From DAHUXN01 sp050746905 (lineage in GTDB: Bacteria > Acidobacteriota > Terriglobia > Acidiferrales > UBA7541): a DNA stretch of 64,000 bases. Made by a program: the position numbers and the translations under genes. Each line of letters opens with the position of its first letter. Position 1 is the stretch's first letter. Under the pieces are notes generated by a model, which did no database searches, was not told the DNA's origin, and was given only the letters and a program-made list of their open reading frames with translations. Shown here piece by piece: positions 1 through 8,466 of the stretch. The DNA is taken from NCBI GenBank assembly GCA_050746905.1, contig JBOGNJ010000175.1:1-64000 (forward strand), read 5' to 3'.

Positions 1-602
1 GAGCTAACCTGGAAGGCTCGACATTCTGCGTACAATGCGGCAAGCCCGTGGTTGTATCCGTTCCTCCGGCGCTCGCCACGGCTTACCAATCGGCGCCGGC
101 ATCCACCACAGGAGCCGTCTACGCGCCGCCGCGGCTTTTCTATGCGGGCTTCTGGCTGCGATTCGTGGCCTATTTGATCGACGCCGTAATCCTTTGTTTT
201 GCTTATTTCATGATCTTTTGTGCGGTGCTCCTGGCTATAAGAATTGCCGGCCCTTTTCCCAAGCTAAGCTGGCCGCCCTCGCCCGATGTGCTCGTGAGCG
301 GCGCGGTATTCCTGATCATCTTCGGCATCTCGGTCGTCGCCACAGTCATTATTTGGCTTTACTATGCGTGGATGGAGAGTTCTCCCTCACAAGGAACGCT
401 GGGAAAAATGGCGATGGGGTTGATCGTCACCGATATGCAGTATCAGCCGGTTTCCTTCGCGCGAGCCAGCGGCCGTTTCTTCGCGAAATTCATCACCGGC
501 CTGATTCCGCTTTGGATTGGTTACATCATGGCGGGATTCACGGCGAAAAAGCAGGCTCTTCACGACATGATAGCAAGTTGCCTGGTCCTGAGGAAATCCT
601 AA
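1..602 (+). CDS. Zinc-ribbon RDD family membrane protein, 5' partial
   Basis: The reading frame is open from the left edge and encodes FCVQCGK before the first possible internal start (GTG at 48). The true start and first half of a zinc ribbon therefore lie outside the window. An RDD-type module follows: RFVAYLIDAVIL opens the first TM helix, a second hydrophobic segment lies at about 300-370, and the GTLGKMAMGL loop and QALHDMIAS tail are typical of the family. RDD proteins are small integral membrane proteins of mostly unknown function, some linked to transport. Zinc ribbon plus membrane domain recurs at 12787 and 17307. The gene converges on leuB with only 7 nt between stops. Confidence 0.85.
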   Translation, partial: ANLEGSTFCVQCGKPVVVSVPPALATAYQSAPASTTGAVYAPPRLFYAGFWLRFVAYLIDAVILCFAYFMIFCAVLLAIRIAGPFPKLSWPPSPDVLVSGAVFLIIFGISVVATVIIWLYYAWMESSPSQGTLGKMAMGLIVTDMQYQPVSFARASGRFFAKFITGLIPLWIGYIMAGFTAKKQALHDMIASCLVLRKS

Positions 603-609
603 GCGCTCT

Positions 610-1725
610 TTAGACGCCCCAACCGTATCGTTCAGTTTCCGCCAGCGATTCAGCCAGCGCTCCTCGAATGCGCGCAGCCATTTCGGTGCAGCCGACGGTC
701 TCCGCGCCCCGCTTGGCAATATCTGGTGTGCGGCAACCTCGCGAAAGCACATAAGCAACGGCTTTTTCGATTGCCGCCGCTTCCGCAGCCAGGCCAAACG
801 ATTCGCGCAGCATCATCGCCGTACAGAGAATCGTACCGATAGGATTCGCGGAATCTTTCCCGGCGAGCTGTGGCGCGGACCCATGAATCGGTTCGTAGAG
901 CGCTGTGCCTTTGCCCAGACTCATCGACGGAATCAAGCCAATCGAACCCACCAGTGCCGCCGCTTCATCGCTCAAGATGTCGCCGAACATGTTCGAGGTG
1001 AGAATCACGTCAAATTGCGCCGGACGAAGAATGATTTGCAGTGCCGCATTGTCAACGTAAAGCGATTCAGATTGTACTTCCGGGAAATCCTTGGCGATGC
1101 GCTGCACTGTTTTTCTCCATAGCCCTGAACTGAGCAGCACATTCGCCTTGTCGATGCTCGCCAGTTGACCCCGGCGCGCGGCTGCGCGACGAAAGGCATA
1201 CAGCGCCACCCGTTCGATTTCCTTCGAGGAATAAATTTCCGTGTCCGATGCCACTTCGTCGCCATTCAAGCCGGTGCTCTTTCGCGGTCCGAAATAAATC
1301 CCGCCGGCGAGTTCGCGAACAATTTCCATGTCGATTGTCGCGTTTGATTCCATCCGCAACGGAGAAATTCCGCGCAACGGCTCCAGCAAGCGTATCGGCC
1401 GCACATTGATATAAAGACCCAGCTCTTTGCGAAGTCCGAGCAGGCCGGCTTCGGGACGCCGGTCGAGCGGCTGGCCATCCCATTTGGTGCCGCCGACGGC
1501 GCCCAAAAGGACTGCGTCCGCTTTGCGGCAGCCATCCATCGTTTCGGGAGGAAGCGGCCGGCCGCACCGATCGATCGCCGCGCCGCCAAACGGCAATTCG
1601 ACGAACTCAAAGCGATGGCTGAACCCACGCGCGCATTCCTCGACGAGGGAGATGGCGGCGCGAATTACTTCCGGGCCTATACCGTCGCCCGGCAGAACCG
1701 CAATCGTTTTGCGAATGCCAGTCAT
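610..1725 (-). CDS. leuB: 3-isopropylmalate dehydrogenase
   Basis: LeuB catalyses the NAD-dependent oxidative decarboxylation of 3-isopropylmalate, the third step of leucine synthesis, in the cytoplasm. The 371-aa length is normal. Visible motifs are the N-terminal AVLPGDGIGPEV, the substrate-binding arginine region (LRKELGLYINVRP), DNAALQIILRP and the metal/NAD segment NMFGDILSDEAAALVGSIG followed by EPIHGSAPQLAGKDSANP. The start overlaps the leuA stop by 4 nt (ATGA), so the two genes are almost certainly translationally coupled. leuC and leuD are not in the window. Tartrate or isocitrate dehydrogenase relatives are less likely given the leuA neighbour. Confidence 0.95.
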   Translation of the reverse strand: MTGIRKTIAVLPGDGIGPEVIRAAISLVEECARGFSHRFEFVELPFGGAAIDRCGRPLPPETMDGCRKADAVLLGAVGGTKWDGQPLDRRPEAGLLGLRKELGLYINVRPIRLLEPLRGISPLRMESNATIDMEIVRELAGGIYFGPRKSTGLNGDEVASDTEIYSSKEIERVALYAFRRAAARRGQLASIDKANVLLSSGLWRKTVQRIAKDFPEVQSESLYVDNAALQIILRPAQFDVILTSNMFGDILSDEAAALVGSIGLIPSMSLGKGTALYEPIHGSAPQLAGKDSANPIGTILCTAMMLRESFGLAAEAAAIEKAVAYVLSRGCRTPDIAKRGAETVGCTEMAARIRGALAESLAETERYGWGV

Positions 1726-2936
1726 TGAATTTTGCTCGCCGCGGCCATCACGTCAGGTTCTCCCGGAACACTCGGGGCCAAACGTCCACGCCGTGCCTGG
1801 TGCACAAACGTCAACAGGTCGCGATCCGTGATGTCCTTTGCAGAATCCGCGAGTCCCATGGCCGCACGATAGCATTCGACGAGTTCCGCGTCACTCAAGC
1901 GGTAGCCAAGTTCTTCGATGCGCGTGCGCAGCGCGTTGCGGCCTGAATGTTTGCCCAGCACCAGCCGCCGGGCCGGGACGCCCACAGCTTCCGGCCGGAT
2001 AATTTCGTATGTCAGGGGATTTTTCAAAATTCCATCTTGGTGGATGCCCGCTTCGTGGGCGAACGCATTTGCACCGACCACCGCCTTGTTCGGAGGCACG
2101 GACACGCCCGTGATTTCAGACAGCATGCGGCTCGCGGAATATATTTCCTCCAGATGCACGTTTGTACGCACTCCAAAAAAACTGTGGCGCACGGCCAGCG
2201 CAACCGCAAGCTCTTCCAGCGAAGCGTTTCCCGCGCGTTCTCCGATGCCATTAATTGTGCATTCGACTTGCCGCGCGCCCGCGCGCACCGCGGCGAGGGA
2301 ATTTGCGACGGCCAGGCCCAGATCGTTATGGCAATGCGCACTGAGAATAACTTCTTCGCGCCTGCCGAGATGGCTGCGCAGCCGATGAAAAATCGCGCCG
2401 TACTCTTCGGGCGTGCTGTAGCCGACTGTGTCGGGAATATTCAGAATTGTCGCGCCGGCTTCGGCTGCTGTTTCCATCACGTCGAGCAAAAAGCGAATGT
2501 CGCTGCGGCTCGCATCCTCGGCCGAGAATTCAACCTCGGCGCAGTGCTCGCATCCGTAGCGCACCCAACGCGACACGGCGTCGAGCGCTTCCTGCCGTGA
2601 AATGCGCAACTTCGCCTGAAGATGCAGATCCGATGTCGCCAGAAATATGTGCAGGCGTGGACGTGCCGCCGGCTCGAGAGCGGTGAGCGCCGCCTCAACG
2701 TCTTCGCGGCGCGCCCGCGCGAGTGCGGCAACGCGCGCGCCCCGGATTTGCGCCGCAACCGCGCGCACGCATTCAAGCTCGCCGGACGAGGCCACCGGAA
2801 AGCCGGCCTCGATCACATCCACGCCCAATTCATCGAGCTTGTGCGCCAACCGGAGCTTTTCGCCCTGATTCATCGAAAATCCCGGGGACTGCTCGCCGTC
2901 ACGAAGCGTGGTGTCGAAGAATTGAACTGTGTCCAT
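1722..2936 (-). CDS. leuA: 2-isopropylmalate synthase, short form without C-terminal regulatory domain
   Basis: It condenses 2-oxoisovalerate with acetyl-CoA, the committed step of leucine synthesis. The HMGL-like TIM barrel is complete: FFDTTLRDGEQSPG at the N terminus, the SAHCHNDLGLAVAN metal/active-site motif, NGIGERAGNASLEE, and the accessory segment HEAGIHQDGILKNPLTYE and LGKHSGRNAL. The protein stops at 404 aa, whereas classical LeuA is about 500-520 aa with a leucine-binding C-terminal domain; that domain is missing. A strong SD (AGAGGGGGA) precedes the ATG. Homocitrate or citramalate synthase is possible by fold, but the coupled leuB argues for LeuA. Promoter and putative operator are shared with the divergent LysR gene. 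Confidence 0.88.
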   Translation of the reverse strand: MDTVQFFDTTLRDGEQSPGFSMNQGEKLRLAHKLDELGVDVIEAGFPVASSGELECVRAVAAQIRGARVAALARARREDVEAALTALEPAARPRLHIFLATSDLHLQAKLRISRQEALDAVSRWVRYGCEHCAEVEFSAEDASRSDIRFLLDVMETAAEAGATILNIPDTVGYSTPEEYGAIFHRLRSHLGRREEVILSAHCHNDLGLAVANSLAAVRAGARQVECTINGIGERAGNASLEELAVALAVRHSFFGVRTNVHLEEIYSASRMLSEITGVSVPPNKAVVGANAFAHEAGIHQDGILKNPLTYEIIRPEAVGVPARRLVLGKHSGRNALRTRIEELGYRLSDAELVECYRAAMGLADSAKDITDRDLLTFVHQARRGRLAPSVPGEPDVMAAASKIQ

Positions 2937-2994
2937 TAGTTCCCCCTCTGAGCAGGAAGTTAGTGAACCGCAATTGAAGCGGCATCGTCCAATT

Positions 2995-3018
2995 TATAAT
3001 TGTTGCAACAACTATAAG
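2995..3018. promoter_or_regulatory. Near-perfect palindrome, putative LysR-type operator between leuA and the regulator
   Basis: The core TTGTTGCAACAA (3001-3012) is a perfect 12-bp palindrome. Symmetry extends to 24 bp (arms TTATA/TATAA) with one mismatched pair (3000/3013). It contains the T-N11-A spacing expected for LysR-type boxes and lies in the 114-bp divergent promoter region, about 33 bp upstream of the regulator start and about 58 bp from leuA. The assignment to the LysR protein is inferred from position. Confidence 0.65.
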
Positions 3019-3050
3019 CATTGGTTATATAGAGAAACGGAGAAGCCGAC

Positions 3051-3962
3051 ATGGATTTAAGTTCCTTACAGGTGTTCTTAACCGTTGCGCGCGAGCGCAG
3101 CTTTTCGCGTGCCGCAGAAAAGCTATATCGCACGCAGCCGGCGATCAGTATCTCTGTGCGAAAGTTGGAACAATGGGTCGGGCAGCCGCTGTTTGTGCGG
3201 GGAACCGGTGCGGGTACGCTCACGGAAGCGGGAACACTACTTGTGGAATATGCGGAGCGGATGCTGAACCTGCGCGAAGAGGCAAAACGAAGTCTCGAGG
3301 ACCTCTCCGGCCTTCGCCGCGGCCGCCTCTCTCTCGGCGTCAACGAAAGTTCCATCCATGCGCTTCTTCCGGCACTGGCGCGCTTCCGCCGGAAATATCC
3401 AAAAATTGAAATCGCCATTCATCGCGTGTATTCGCGTGACATCCCGCGGGAGATTTTGAACTACCGCCTCGATCTTGGCATTGCGTCGTACCGGCCATCC
3501 GAGCCGTCTCTCTCCGCGGCGGCGCTATTGCGTGACGATCTCGCTTTTGTCGTCTATCCACGCCACAAACTTGCAAAACATCGTCGCGTGTCGATTCGCC
3601 AGCTTGGCGAGGAAATATTCATCGCGCACATTGTGGCGTCGCCTTATCGGGAACGCGTCATTCAGCTTTTCGCGCGCCACCGTGTAACGCTGCGCATGGG
3701 AGTTGAGCTGCCCACAATTGAAAGCATCAAGCGGTTCGTGGAGATGGGCATGGGGGTCGCGATTGTCCCGCGAATGTGCGTACACGTGGAAGTGGAGCGC
3801 GGCCAACTTGTCGAAGTTCGCATTCGGGAGATGCACTTGCGGCGCGATTTGTTTTTGATTTTCCGGCGCGATCGTCCTCTTTCGCATCCGGCAAAGGCAT
3901 TGCTTCGCCTGCTGCGGCCGAAGCAGTCAATGGGTTCTCTGGTCGCAAGCGTTGGTGACTGA
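3051..3962 (+). CDS. LysR-family transcriptional regulator
   Basis: The 303-aa length is standard for LysR-type activators. The N-terminal winged helix-turn-helix is clear: MDLSSLQVFLTVARERSFSR, then AAEKLYRTQPAISISVRKLE, LFVR and the LTEAGTLLVEYAERML linker helix. Residues from about 92 onward form the periplasmic-binding-like effector domain (RGRLSLGVNESSIHALLPAL; IESIKRFVEMGMGVAIVPRM). A moderate SD (CGGAGA) precedes the ATG. It is transcribed divergently from leuAB, the classic arrangement for a LysR protein regulating its neighbour, probably sensing a pathway intermediate. The effector cannot be read from sequence. Confidence 0.93.
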   Translation: MDLSSLQVFLTVARERSFSRAAEKLYRTQPAISISVRKLEQWVGQPLFVRGTGAGTLTEAGTLLVEYAERMLNLREEAKRSLEDLSGLRRGRLSLGVNESSIHALLPALARFRRKYPKIEIAIHRVYSRDIPREILNYRLDLGIASYRPSEPSLSAAALLRDDLAFVVYPRHKLAKHRRVSIRQLGEEIFIAHIVASPYRERVIQLFARHRVTLRMGVELPTIESIKRFVEMGMGVAIVPRMCVHVEVERGQLVEVRIREMHLRRDLFLIFRRDRPLSHPAKALLRLLRPKQSMGSLVASVGD

Positions 3963-3987
3963 AGGACGTTTCAGGGAAGCCGGCAAG

Positions 3988-5073
3988 TCAGGCGGCCATT
4001 TCGTCGAGTGCCTGTCCGACACGTTTGAGGCCTTCGGCAAGCATTTCCGTTTTTCCTCCAATGCCGATTCGAAAGTGGTCCGGCATTTCGAAAAACCGGC
4101 CTGGAACAATGCTCGTGTCAAATTTGTCCCGCAGGAGCTGGCAGAAAGCATCGACGCGACCTGCGACGACGTTGGGAAAAGAGGTCGTTCCTGTGCCAAC
4201 GCGAATGGCGAGCAGATCTTTGCGAGAATCGAGAAAGTTCTGAAGCGCGGGGCGATTCCTCTCCAGCCGTTTGCGCGCATAATCCGCGATTTTCGCCAAG
4301 TGATCAAAAGCGATTACGCTCAACAACTCCGCAACGTGGGCCGGGATTACGCCATATAAATCATTCAACCGCCACATTTGCTCCGCTAACGGCGCGGGCG
4401 CGAGTATCCATCCGCAGCGAAGGCCAGACAAGCCGAAGGCTTTGGTCAAGCTGCTCGTCGCGATAAAATTGGGTCCTAAATGGAATGCCGAGCGTGCGTT
4501 CGGATCAAAGCACGCCTCCAGATAAACTTCATCGACCAAAACCTGCGCGCCGCGGCTTTGCGCGATTTGGCCAACCAGGCGCAACTTTGAATCCGGAGTC
4601 CGCGCGCCGCTGGGATTGTGAAGGTTTGTGATGATGACGAGCCGCGTTTGGGGCGTCATATGGCGCTCGATTTCGCGCGGGTCGATCTGAAAACCATCTT
4701 CGAAACGCCGCGGGAAGCGGCGTACTTTGGCGCCCAAATATTCCGCGACGGTGAGCAATGGCTCATAAGTCGGCTGTTCAAGCAACACTTCATCGCCTGG
4801 TTCGAGAAGCGCGGCCATCGCCAGATGATTTGCCATCGAGGTTCCATTGGCTGCCACTACGCACTCTGGAGCCACTCCATTTTTCTTCGCTACGCGGTCT
4901 TGCAGCGGGGGATAGCCGTAGCTGCCTGCGGCAGAGATTTCCAGTTCGTCGATTCTTACGGGAAGCTCCGCCAGCGGGTAACCGTCGAGGCCGCTCGTGG
5001 CCAAATTGAACTCGGCGTGTGAGCGCAACTTCGCCCATTCCAGATACGTTGAACGAATTTCTCTCCGCGTCAT
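3988..5073 (-). CDS. PLP-dependent aminotransferase, class I/II
   Basis: Fold-type I aminotransferase of 361 aa. The ITNLHNPSGA motif carries the conserved Asn-Pro that contacts the cofactor, and SSLTKAFGLSGLRCGW contains the Schiff-base lysine and the downstream Arg region. Substrate specificity is not evident. The frame is open upstream, but the start was set at the ATG at 5073 because it has a strong SD (AGGAGG) and overlaps the permease stop (TGATG). A longer version would run inside the permease gene. Tight coupling to an amino-acid permease suggests that it transaminates the amino acid being imported. The gene converges with the LysR gene. Confidence 0.85.
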   Translation of the reverse strand: MTRREIRSTYLEWAKLRSHAEFNLATSGLDGYPLAELPVRIDELEISAAGSYGYPPLQDRVAKKNGVAPECVVAANGTSMANHLAMAALLEPGDEVLLEQPTYEPLLTVAEYLGAKVRRFPRRFEDGFQIDPREIERHMTPQTRLVIITNLHNPSGARTPDSKLRLVGQIAQSRGAQVLVDEVYLEACFDPNARSAFHLGPNFIATSSLTKAFGLSGLRCGWILAPAPLAEQMWRLNDLYGVIPAHVAELLSVIAFDHLAKIADYARKRLERNRPALQNFLDSRKDLLAIRVGTGTTSFPNVVAGRVDAFCQLLRDKFDTSIVPGRFFEMPDHFRIGIGGKTEMLAEGLKRVGQALDEMAA

Positions 5074-6473
5074 CACGCCTCCTGGTCTCGCTTTCTCTTT
5101 TTCGCGCTCCAGAAAAAATACACGGGTATGCCCGCAAAAAGAATTCCGAACCCCACTGCCGTATTGTGCGGGTACTTGAAAATTGTGTTGATCACCACCA
5201 GCCATGACGCGGCGACAAAGAGAAAAGTTGTAACCGGATGGCCCGGCATTCGGGCCAGGCCTCTTTCGTGGATGCGCTCACCGCTTCTAAAATCTCGCCG
5301 CCGGAAGGCAAACAGGCAGGTCGCCGTCAGGCCGAAAAATAGAAAATCCATGGATACAACGTAGCTCAATATTTGATCATAGCGTCCGGAAAGCGCGATG
5401 ATGATGGCCGCAACTCCTTGCAATGCGATCGCTACAACAGGTACGCGCCGGTGCGGATCAAGCCAGCCCACGGAGCGGAAAAATAATCCATCTTCTGCCA
5501 TCGCAAAATAGACGCGCGGTGCGGTCAAAATCGACTGGCTGAGGAATCCCAGCGCCGAAACGGCAATGCCTACTGCAATCAATGCCGCTCCTTTTGGGCC
5601 CCAAGCCACCCGCATCACCGCCGAAGCAGGAGTGGTCGCCGCCGCGAGCCCAGCAGGCCCCAGCACATAAACGCACACGACGTTTACGGAAAGATAGAGC
5701 AGCACCACGCCGATGACCCCAATCACCAAGGCTCGCGGCAAATTCTTGCGAGGCTCGCGCACTTCCTCGGCGACGAAATTCGCCGTCTGCCATCCCCCGT
5801 AAGCAAAGAGCACCGGCACGAGGGCGGCGCCCATTGCGGTGACCAAGCCGAACGACGCGGGCCGGTCGAGCAGCGCAGACCTGGCTGGCACAGGCGTTCC
5901 GCTGCGCATAAGGAACCACGCCCCGCAGCCCACCAGCGCAGCAATCGCAAAAATCTTGAGCACCATCAGAGCGCTTTGGACTGTGCTCCCCACGCGTACG
6001 CCGAGACAATTGACAACGGTCAGCAATCCGAGCGCGAGCGTCGCGATCAAACCTTCGCCCAGATGAAGTCCTGTGAGCTCGAGAAAATATTTTGCAAATG
6101 TGACGGCTACTGCCGCCATGCCACCCGTTTGAATCACAAGCAGCAATACCCATCCATACAAAAATGCCAGGACCGGATGATAAGCTTCCCGCAAGTAAGC
6201 GTATTGACCGCCCACTTTGGGCATGCGCGCGGCCAATTCCGAATAAATAAATGCTCCTGCCAGCGCAATCACGCCGCCGATCACCCATGCGCCAAGTATC
6301 AGCGCCGCGGTGTGTAATTGGCGCGCTACTACATACGGGTTGATGAATATTCCCGAGCCAATAATTCCGCCCATGACAATCATCGTGGCGTCGAACAAAC
6401 CCAGGCGCGCGGCCAGCCCTGACGGGCCGGTTTGTGCCGGCGACGCCACGCTCGTTTTCCGCGAAGCTTTCAT
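5073..6473 (-). CDS. APC-superfamily amino acid permease
   Basis: A 466-aa integral membrane protein with about 12 predicted TM helices. The first helix carries the APC signature MIVMGGIIGSGIFINP, where the unwound helix 1 binds the substrate carboxylate, followed by YSELAARMPKVGGQYAYLREAYH, typical of the LAT/YfnA-like branch. The ATG at 6473 is preferred over the GTG at 6479 because AAGGGTG lies just upstream. The stop overlaps the start of the aminotransferase gene, so the two form a transport/catabolism operon. Substrate unknown, probably neutral or cationic amino acids. The upstream region (6474-6698) is a divergent promoter region shared with the PilZ gene. Confidence 0.88.
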   Translation of the reverse strand: MKASRKTSVASPAQTGPSGLAARLGLFDATMIVMGGIIGSGIFINPYVVARQLHTAALILGAWVIGGVIALAGAFIYSELAARMPKVGGQYAYLREAYHPVLAFLYGWVLLLVIQTGGMAAVAVTFAKYFLELTGLHLGEGLIATLALGLLTVVNCLGVRVGSTVQSALMVLKIFAIAALVGCGAWFLMRSGTPVPARSALLDRPASFGLVTAMGAALVPVLFAYGGWQTANFVAEEVREPRKNLPRALVIGVIGVVLLYLSVNVVCVYVLGPAGLAAATTPASAVMRVAWGPKGAALIAVGIAVSALGFLSQSILTAPRVYFAMAEDGLFFRSVGWLDPHRRVPVVAIALQGVAAIIIALSGRYDQILSYVVSMDFLFFGLTATCLFAFRRRDFRSGERIHERGLARMPGHPVTTFLFVAASWLVVINTIFKYPHNTAVGFGILFAGIPVYFFWSAKKRKRDQEA

Positions 6474-6698
6474 AAACACCCTTGCCGATTTGCCCCTTAC
6501 GTCCGCGGCCGCTTGCGTTCTGCGCTGACTCTATCACCGGTCGAGCCTAAGCTGTCGAATTCAACATGGAATTGAAGACAGGCACCCGAAACGTGTCCTC
6601 GAAATCGAAGGACCGGGGAAGTGACTGAATAGATACGCAGCGCTACGGAACCTCTTCTGCAAGAGGCAAAGCAGGGCATCATCCGTTTGGGGGCATCC

Positions 6699-7193
6699 AT
6701 GGTTTTGGACAAGTTGTTTGCTGGCCGGGGCGCGTCTGCTCCGCCGAAGGAAATCACGTCACGAGAACTTGGTCCGGCTTCGTTTCCAACGCCGGCGGAA
6801 TTGAATGCTCCTGATCCGCGCCGCGGCGATGCGCGCAGGAGCAAGCGCGTCTATATCGCCATGCCGGTAATTGTCAGAGGGCAGCAGGGAAAAGACGCGT
6901 TTGAGGAGAGAGCCGTCACCGAATCAGTAAACGCCCACGGCTGCATGGTTCGTTTAGCCAAAGCAGTTGACCGCGGGCAGAAACTGACGCTGACCAATGC
7001 AAAAAGCCAAGAGGCAGTCGAATGCCGCGTTGTTTACATAGGGCAATCGGAAGGCGGAAAGATTCAGGCTGGAATCGAATTTGCCTGCCCCGCTGGATAC
7101 TTCTGGCATATTGCATTTCCGCCAGACGATTGGAACGCCGCCGATCGCAAGAGACCCACGCAGGAAAACCGTTCGCTTGGCAGGCGCCCGTAA
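6699..7193 (+). CDS. PilZ domain protein
   Basis: A 164-aa protein with an N-terminal low-complexity stretch of about 45 residues and then a PilZ-like beta-barrel. The RRSKR segment matches the RxxxR c-di-GMP-binding motif, and ESVNAHGCMV stands where (D/N)xSxxG is expected, with the Ser replaced. Nucleotide binding is therefore plausible but not assured. PilZ proteins act as c-di-GMP receptors in motility, secretion or polysaccharide control. The frame has an alternative TTG at 6687; the ATG at 6699 follows a G-rich stretch and is preferred. It stands alone between the permease and a small zinc-ribbon gene. Confidence 0.75.
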   Translation: MVLDKLFAGRGASAPPKEITSRELGPASFPTPAELNAPDPRRGDARRSKRVYIAMPVIVRGQQGKDAFEERAVTESVNAHGCMVRLAKAVDRGQKLTLTNAKSQEAVECRVVYIGQSEGGKIQAGIEFACPAGYFWHIAFPPDDWNAADRKRPTQENRSLGRRP

Positions 7194-7303
7194 GTCAGCG
7201 TTCATTCGCGAGCTTCTATCGTCGTTCCAGCTAGCGCGAAAACATCGCCGCCCCCCGGCACGGCTGGAAGCCTTGAGCCGGCGAAAAACCGCCAGCTACG
7301 GCC

Positions 7304-7522
7304 CTACGACGTGCGCGTGTACTGTGGCAGGCGTTCGAAGACGGTCGGGGCCGGCCGCATTTCTTTCCCCATCGGATTCGGCCGTATCATCATGTCCACC
7401 GCATCTGACCCGCAGCTGCCGCAACGCCCATGGCGGTCCAGGTCCGTCGGAACGCGACAGTCCACGCACCACCAATGCCGCTCCGCCCAAGTTTGTCCGA
7501 GAAGTACGTTTGTGTTTGACAT
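7304..7522 (-). CDS. Small zinc-ribbon protein
   Basis: A 72-aa product whose core reads WWCVDCRVPTDLDRHGRC followed by GSCGSDAVDMM, i.e. two CxxC knuckles separated by about 13 residues, a complete four-Cys zinc ribbon. The preserved cysteine spacing and the Trp/Arg-rich context argue for a real gene despite its size. The frame is open to an earlier ATG at 7567; the ATG at 7522 (MSNTNVLLGQ) is chosen because the shorter N terminus looks more protein-like, but the start is uncertain. Function unknown; perhaps a nucleic-acid or protein-binding adaptor. Confidence 0.6.
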   Translation of the reverse strand: MSNTNVLLGQTWAERHWWCVDCRVPTDLDRHGRCGSCGSDAVDMMIRPNPMGKEMRPAPTVFERLPQYTRTS

Positions 7523-7672
7523 GACCCCATTGTGGGGAAAAGCCCCTGGAAGGTCGATAGGAGCCAAGTCACTTTTTTAGAAGCAAAAACGCGGTACGGA
7601 AGTACTAAAACCCGGTAGGTCTGCGCCTCCGTAGCCTATTCGCATGCGAGGCAATCTGACGGGAGCACACCT

Positions 7673-8389
7673 CTAAGGCCCAGTCTGAAACGCCTCAAGC
7701 AATGCCTCTGCGTAGAGCGCTCCTTCCGGCGTGTCCTCGTGCTTGAAGTACAAGAAAACGTCGCCTCGCCCGGCGAGCAGCTTCGTTCTCTTCGCAATAG
7801 ATTCACGAGCTTTGGACGAGTAGCTTTCCTTGCGGAGCCTCAGGTAGGAGAAATCCGCCGTCTCCGCACTTGGCGTCTCCAATTTGTCGCTTTCCGCTTC
7901 GCAAAGGGCGGCGTTTTTTACGCGCAGCGCAGCGAACACCTCCTCGCAAAACCACGACTCGTTGCGGAACTCAAACGCCGCTCGTATCGTGCGGGGGATA
8001 TTTTCGAGAAAACTCGTCAGCAATTCCGCGTCGCATTTCAGGTACGGCGGCAATTGGAACAATATCGGACCGAGCCGATTCGCCTCATGCAACAGCTTCA
8101 CGGAATCGACGAATCGCGCCACCCACTCACCCGCATCTCTCAGGCGTTTGATGTGAGTGATCATTTGGTGCGCCTTCACCGCGAACTTGAATCCCTCCGG
8201 CGTCGCCGAAATCCAGCGCGTCAACAGGCTTTCGGTCGGAAGACGCCGGAACGTGTAATTCACTTCGACGGAATTCAAGCGCGTCGAGTAGTAGCTCAGG
8301 AATTTCGAGGAAGCGAGTTTCGCAGGGTAGAAGCGCGGCTTCCACTGGGAGTAGGACCACCCCGACGTTCCCGCGTAAACCTTTGCCAT
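7673..8389 (-). CDS. DUF72 (YecE-like) family protein
   Basis: A 238-aa protein beginning VYAGTSGWSYSQWKPRFYP, the hallmark start of the DUF72 TIM-barrel family. NSVEVNYTFRRLP, KFAVKAHQMITH and the ILFQLPPYLKCD strand region follow, and YLYFKHEDTPEG-like residues stand near the end. The length equals that of family members. DUF72 proteins have a TIM-barrel fold with conserved acidic and aromatic residues in a putative active site, but no established reaction. It is monocistronic between the small zinc-ribbon gene and lemA, all on the minus strand. Confidence 0.92.
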   Translation of the reverse strand: MAKVYAGTSGWSYSQWKPRFYPAKLASSKFLSYYSTRLNSVEVNYTFRRLPTESLLTRWISATPEGFKFAVKAHQMITHIKRLRDAGEWVARFVDSVKLLHEANRLGPILFQLPPYLKCDAELLTSFLENIPRTIRAAFEFRNESWFCEEVFAALRVKNAALCEAESDKLETPSAETADFSYLRLRKESYSSKARESIAKRTKLLAGRGDVFLYFKHEDTPEGALYAEALLEAFQTGP

Positions 8390-8466
8390 GAGCCATCAGT
8401 TTAGCTGGATTCAATCGTCTTGCAAGCCGGCGATTTCCCGGCGAGGGCGAAAGGCGGCCTTGATAT

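Noticed and set aside
5458..6537. Alternative minus-strand frame of 359 codons across the permease
   Set aside because: It is the +1 frame of the permease gene; the permease frame has the APC signature and a coherent set of TM helices.
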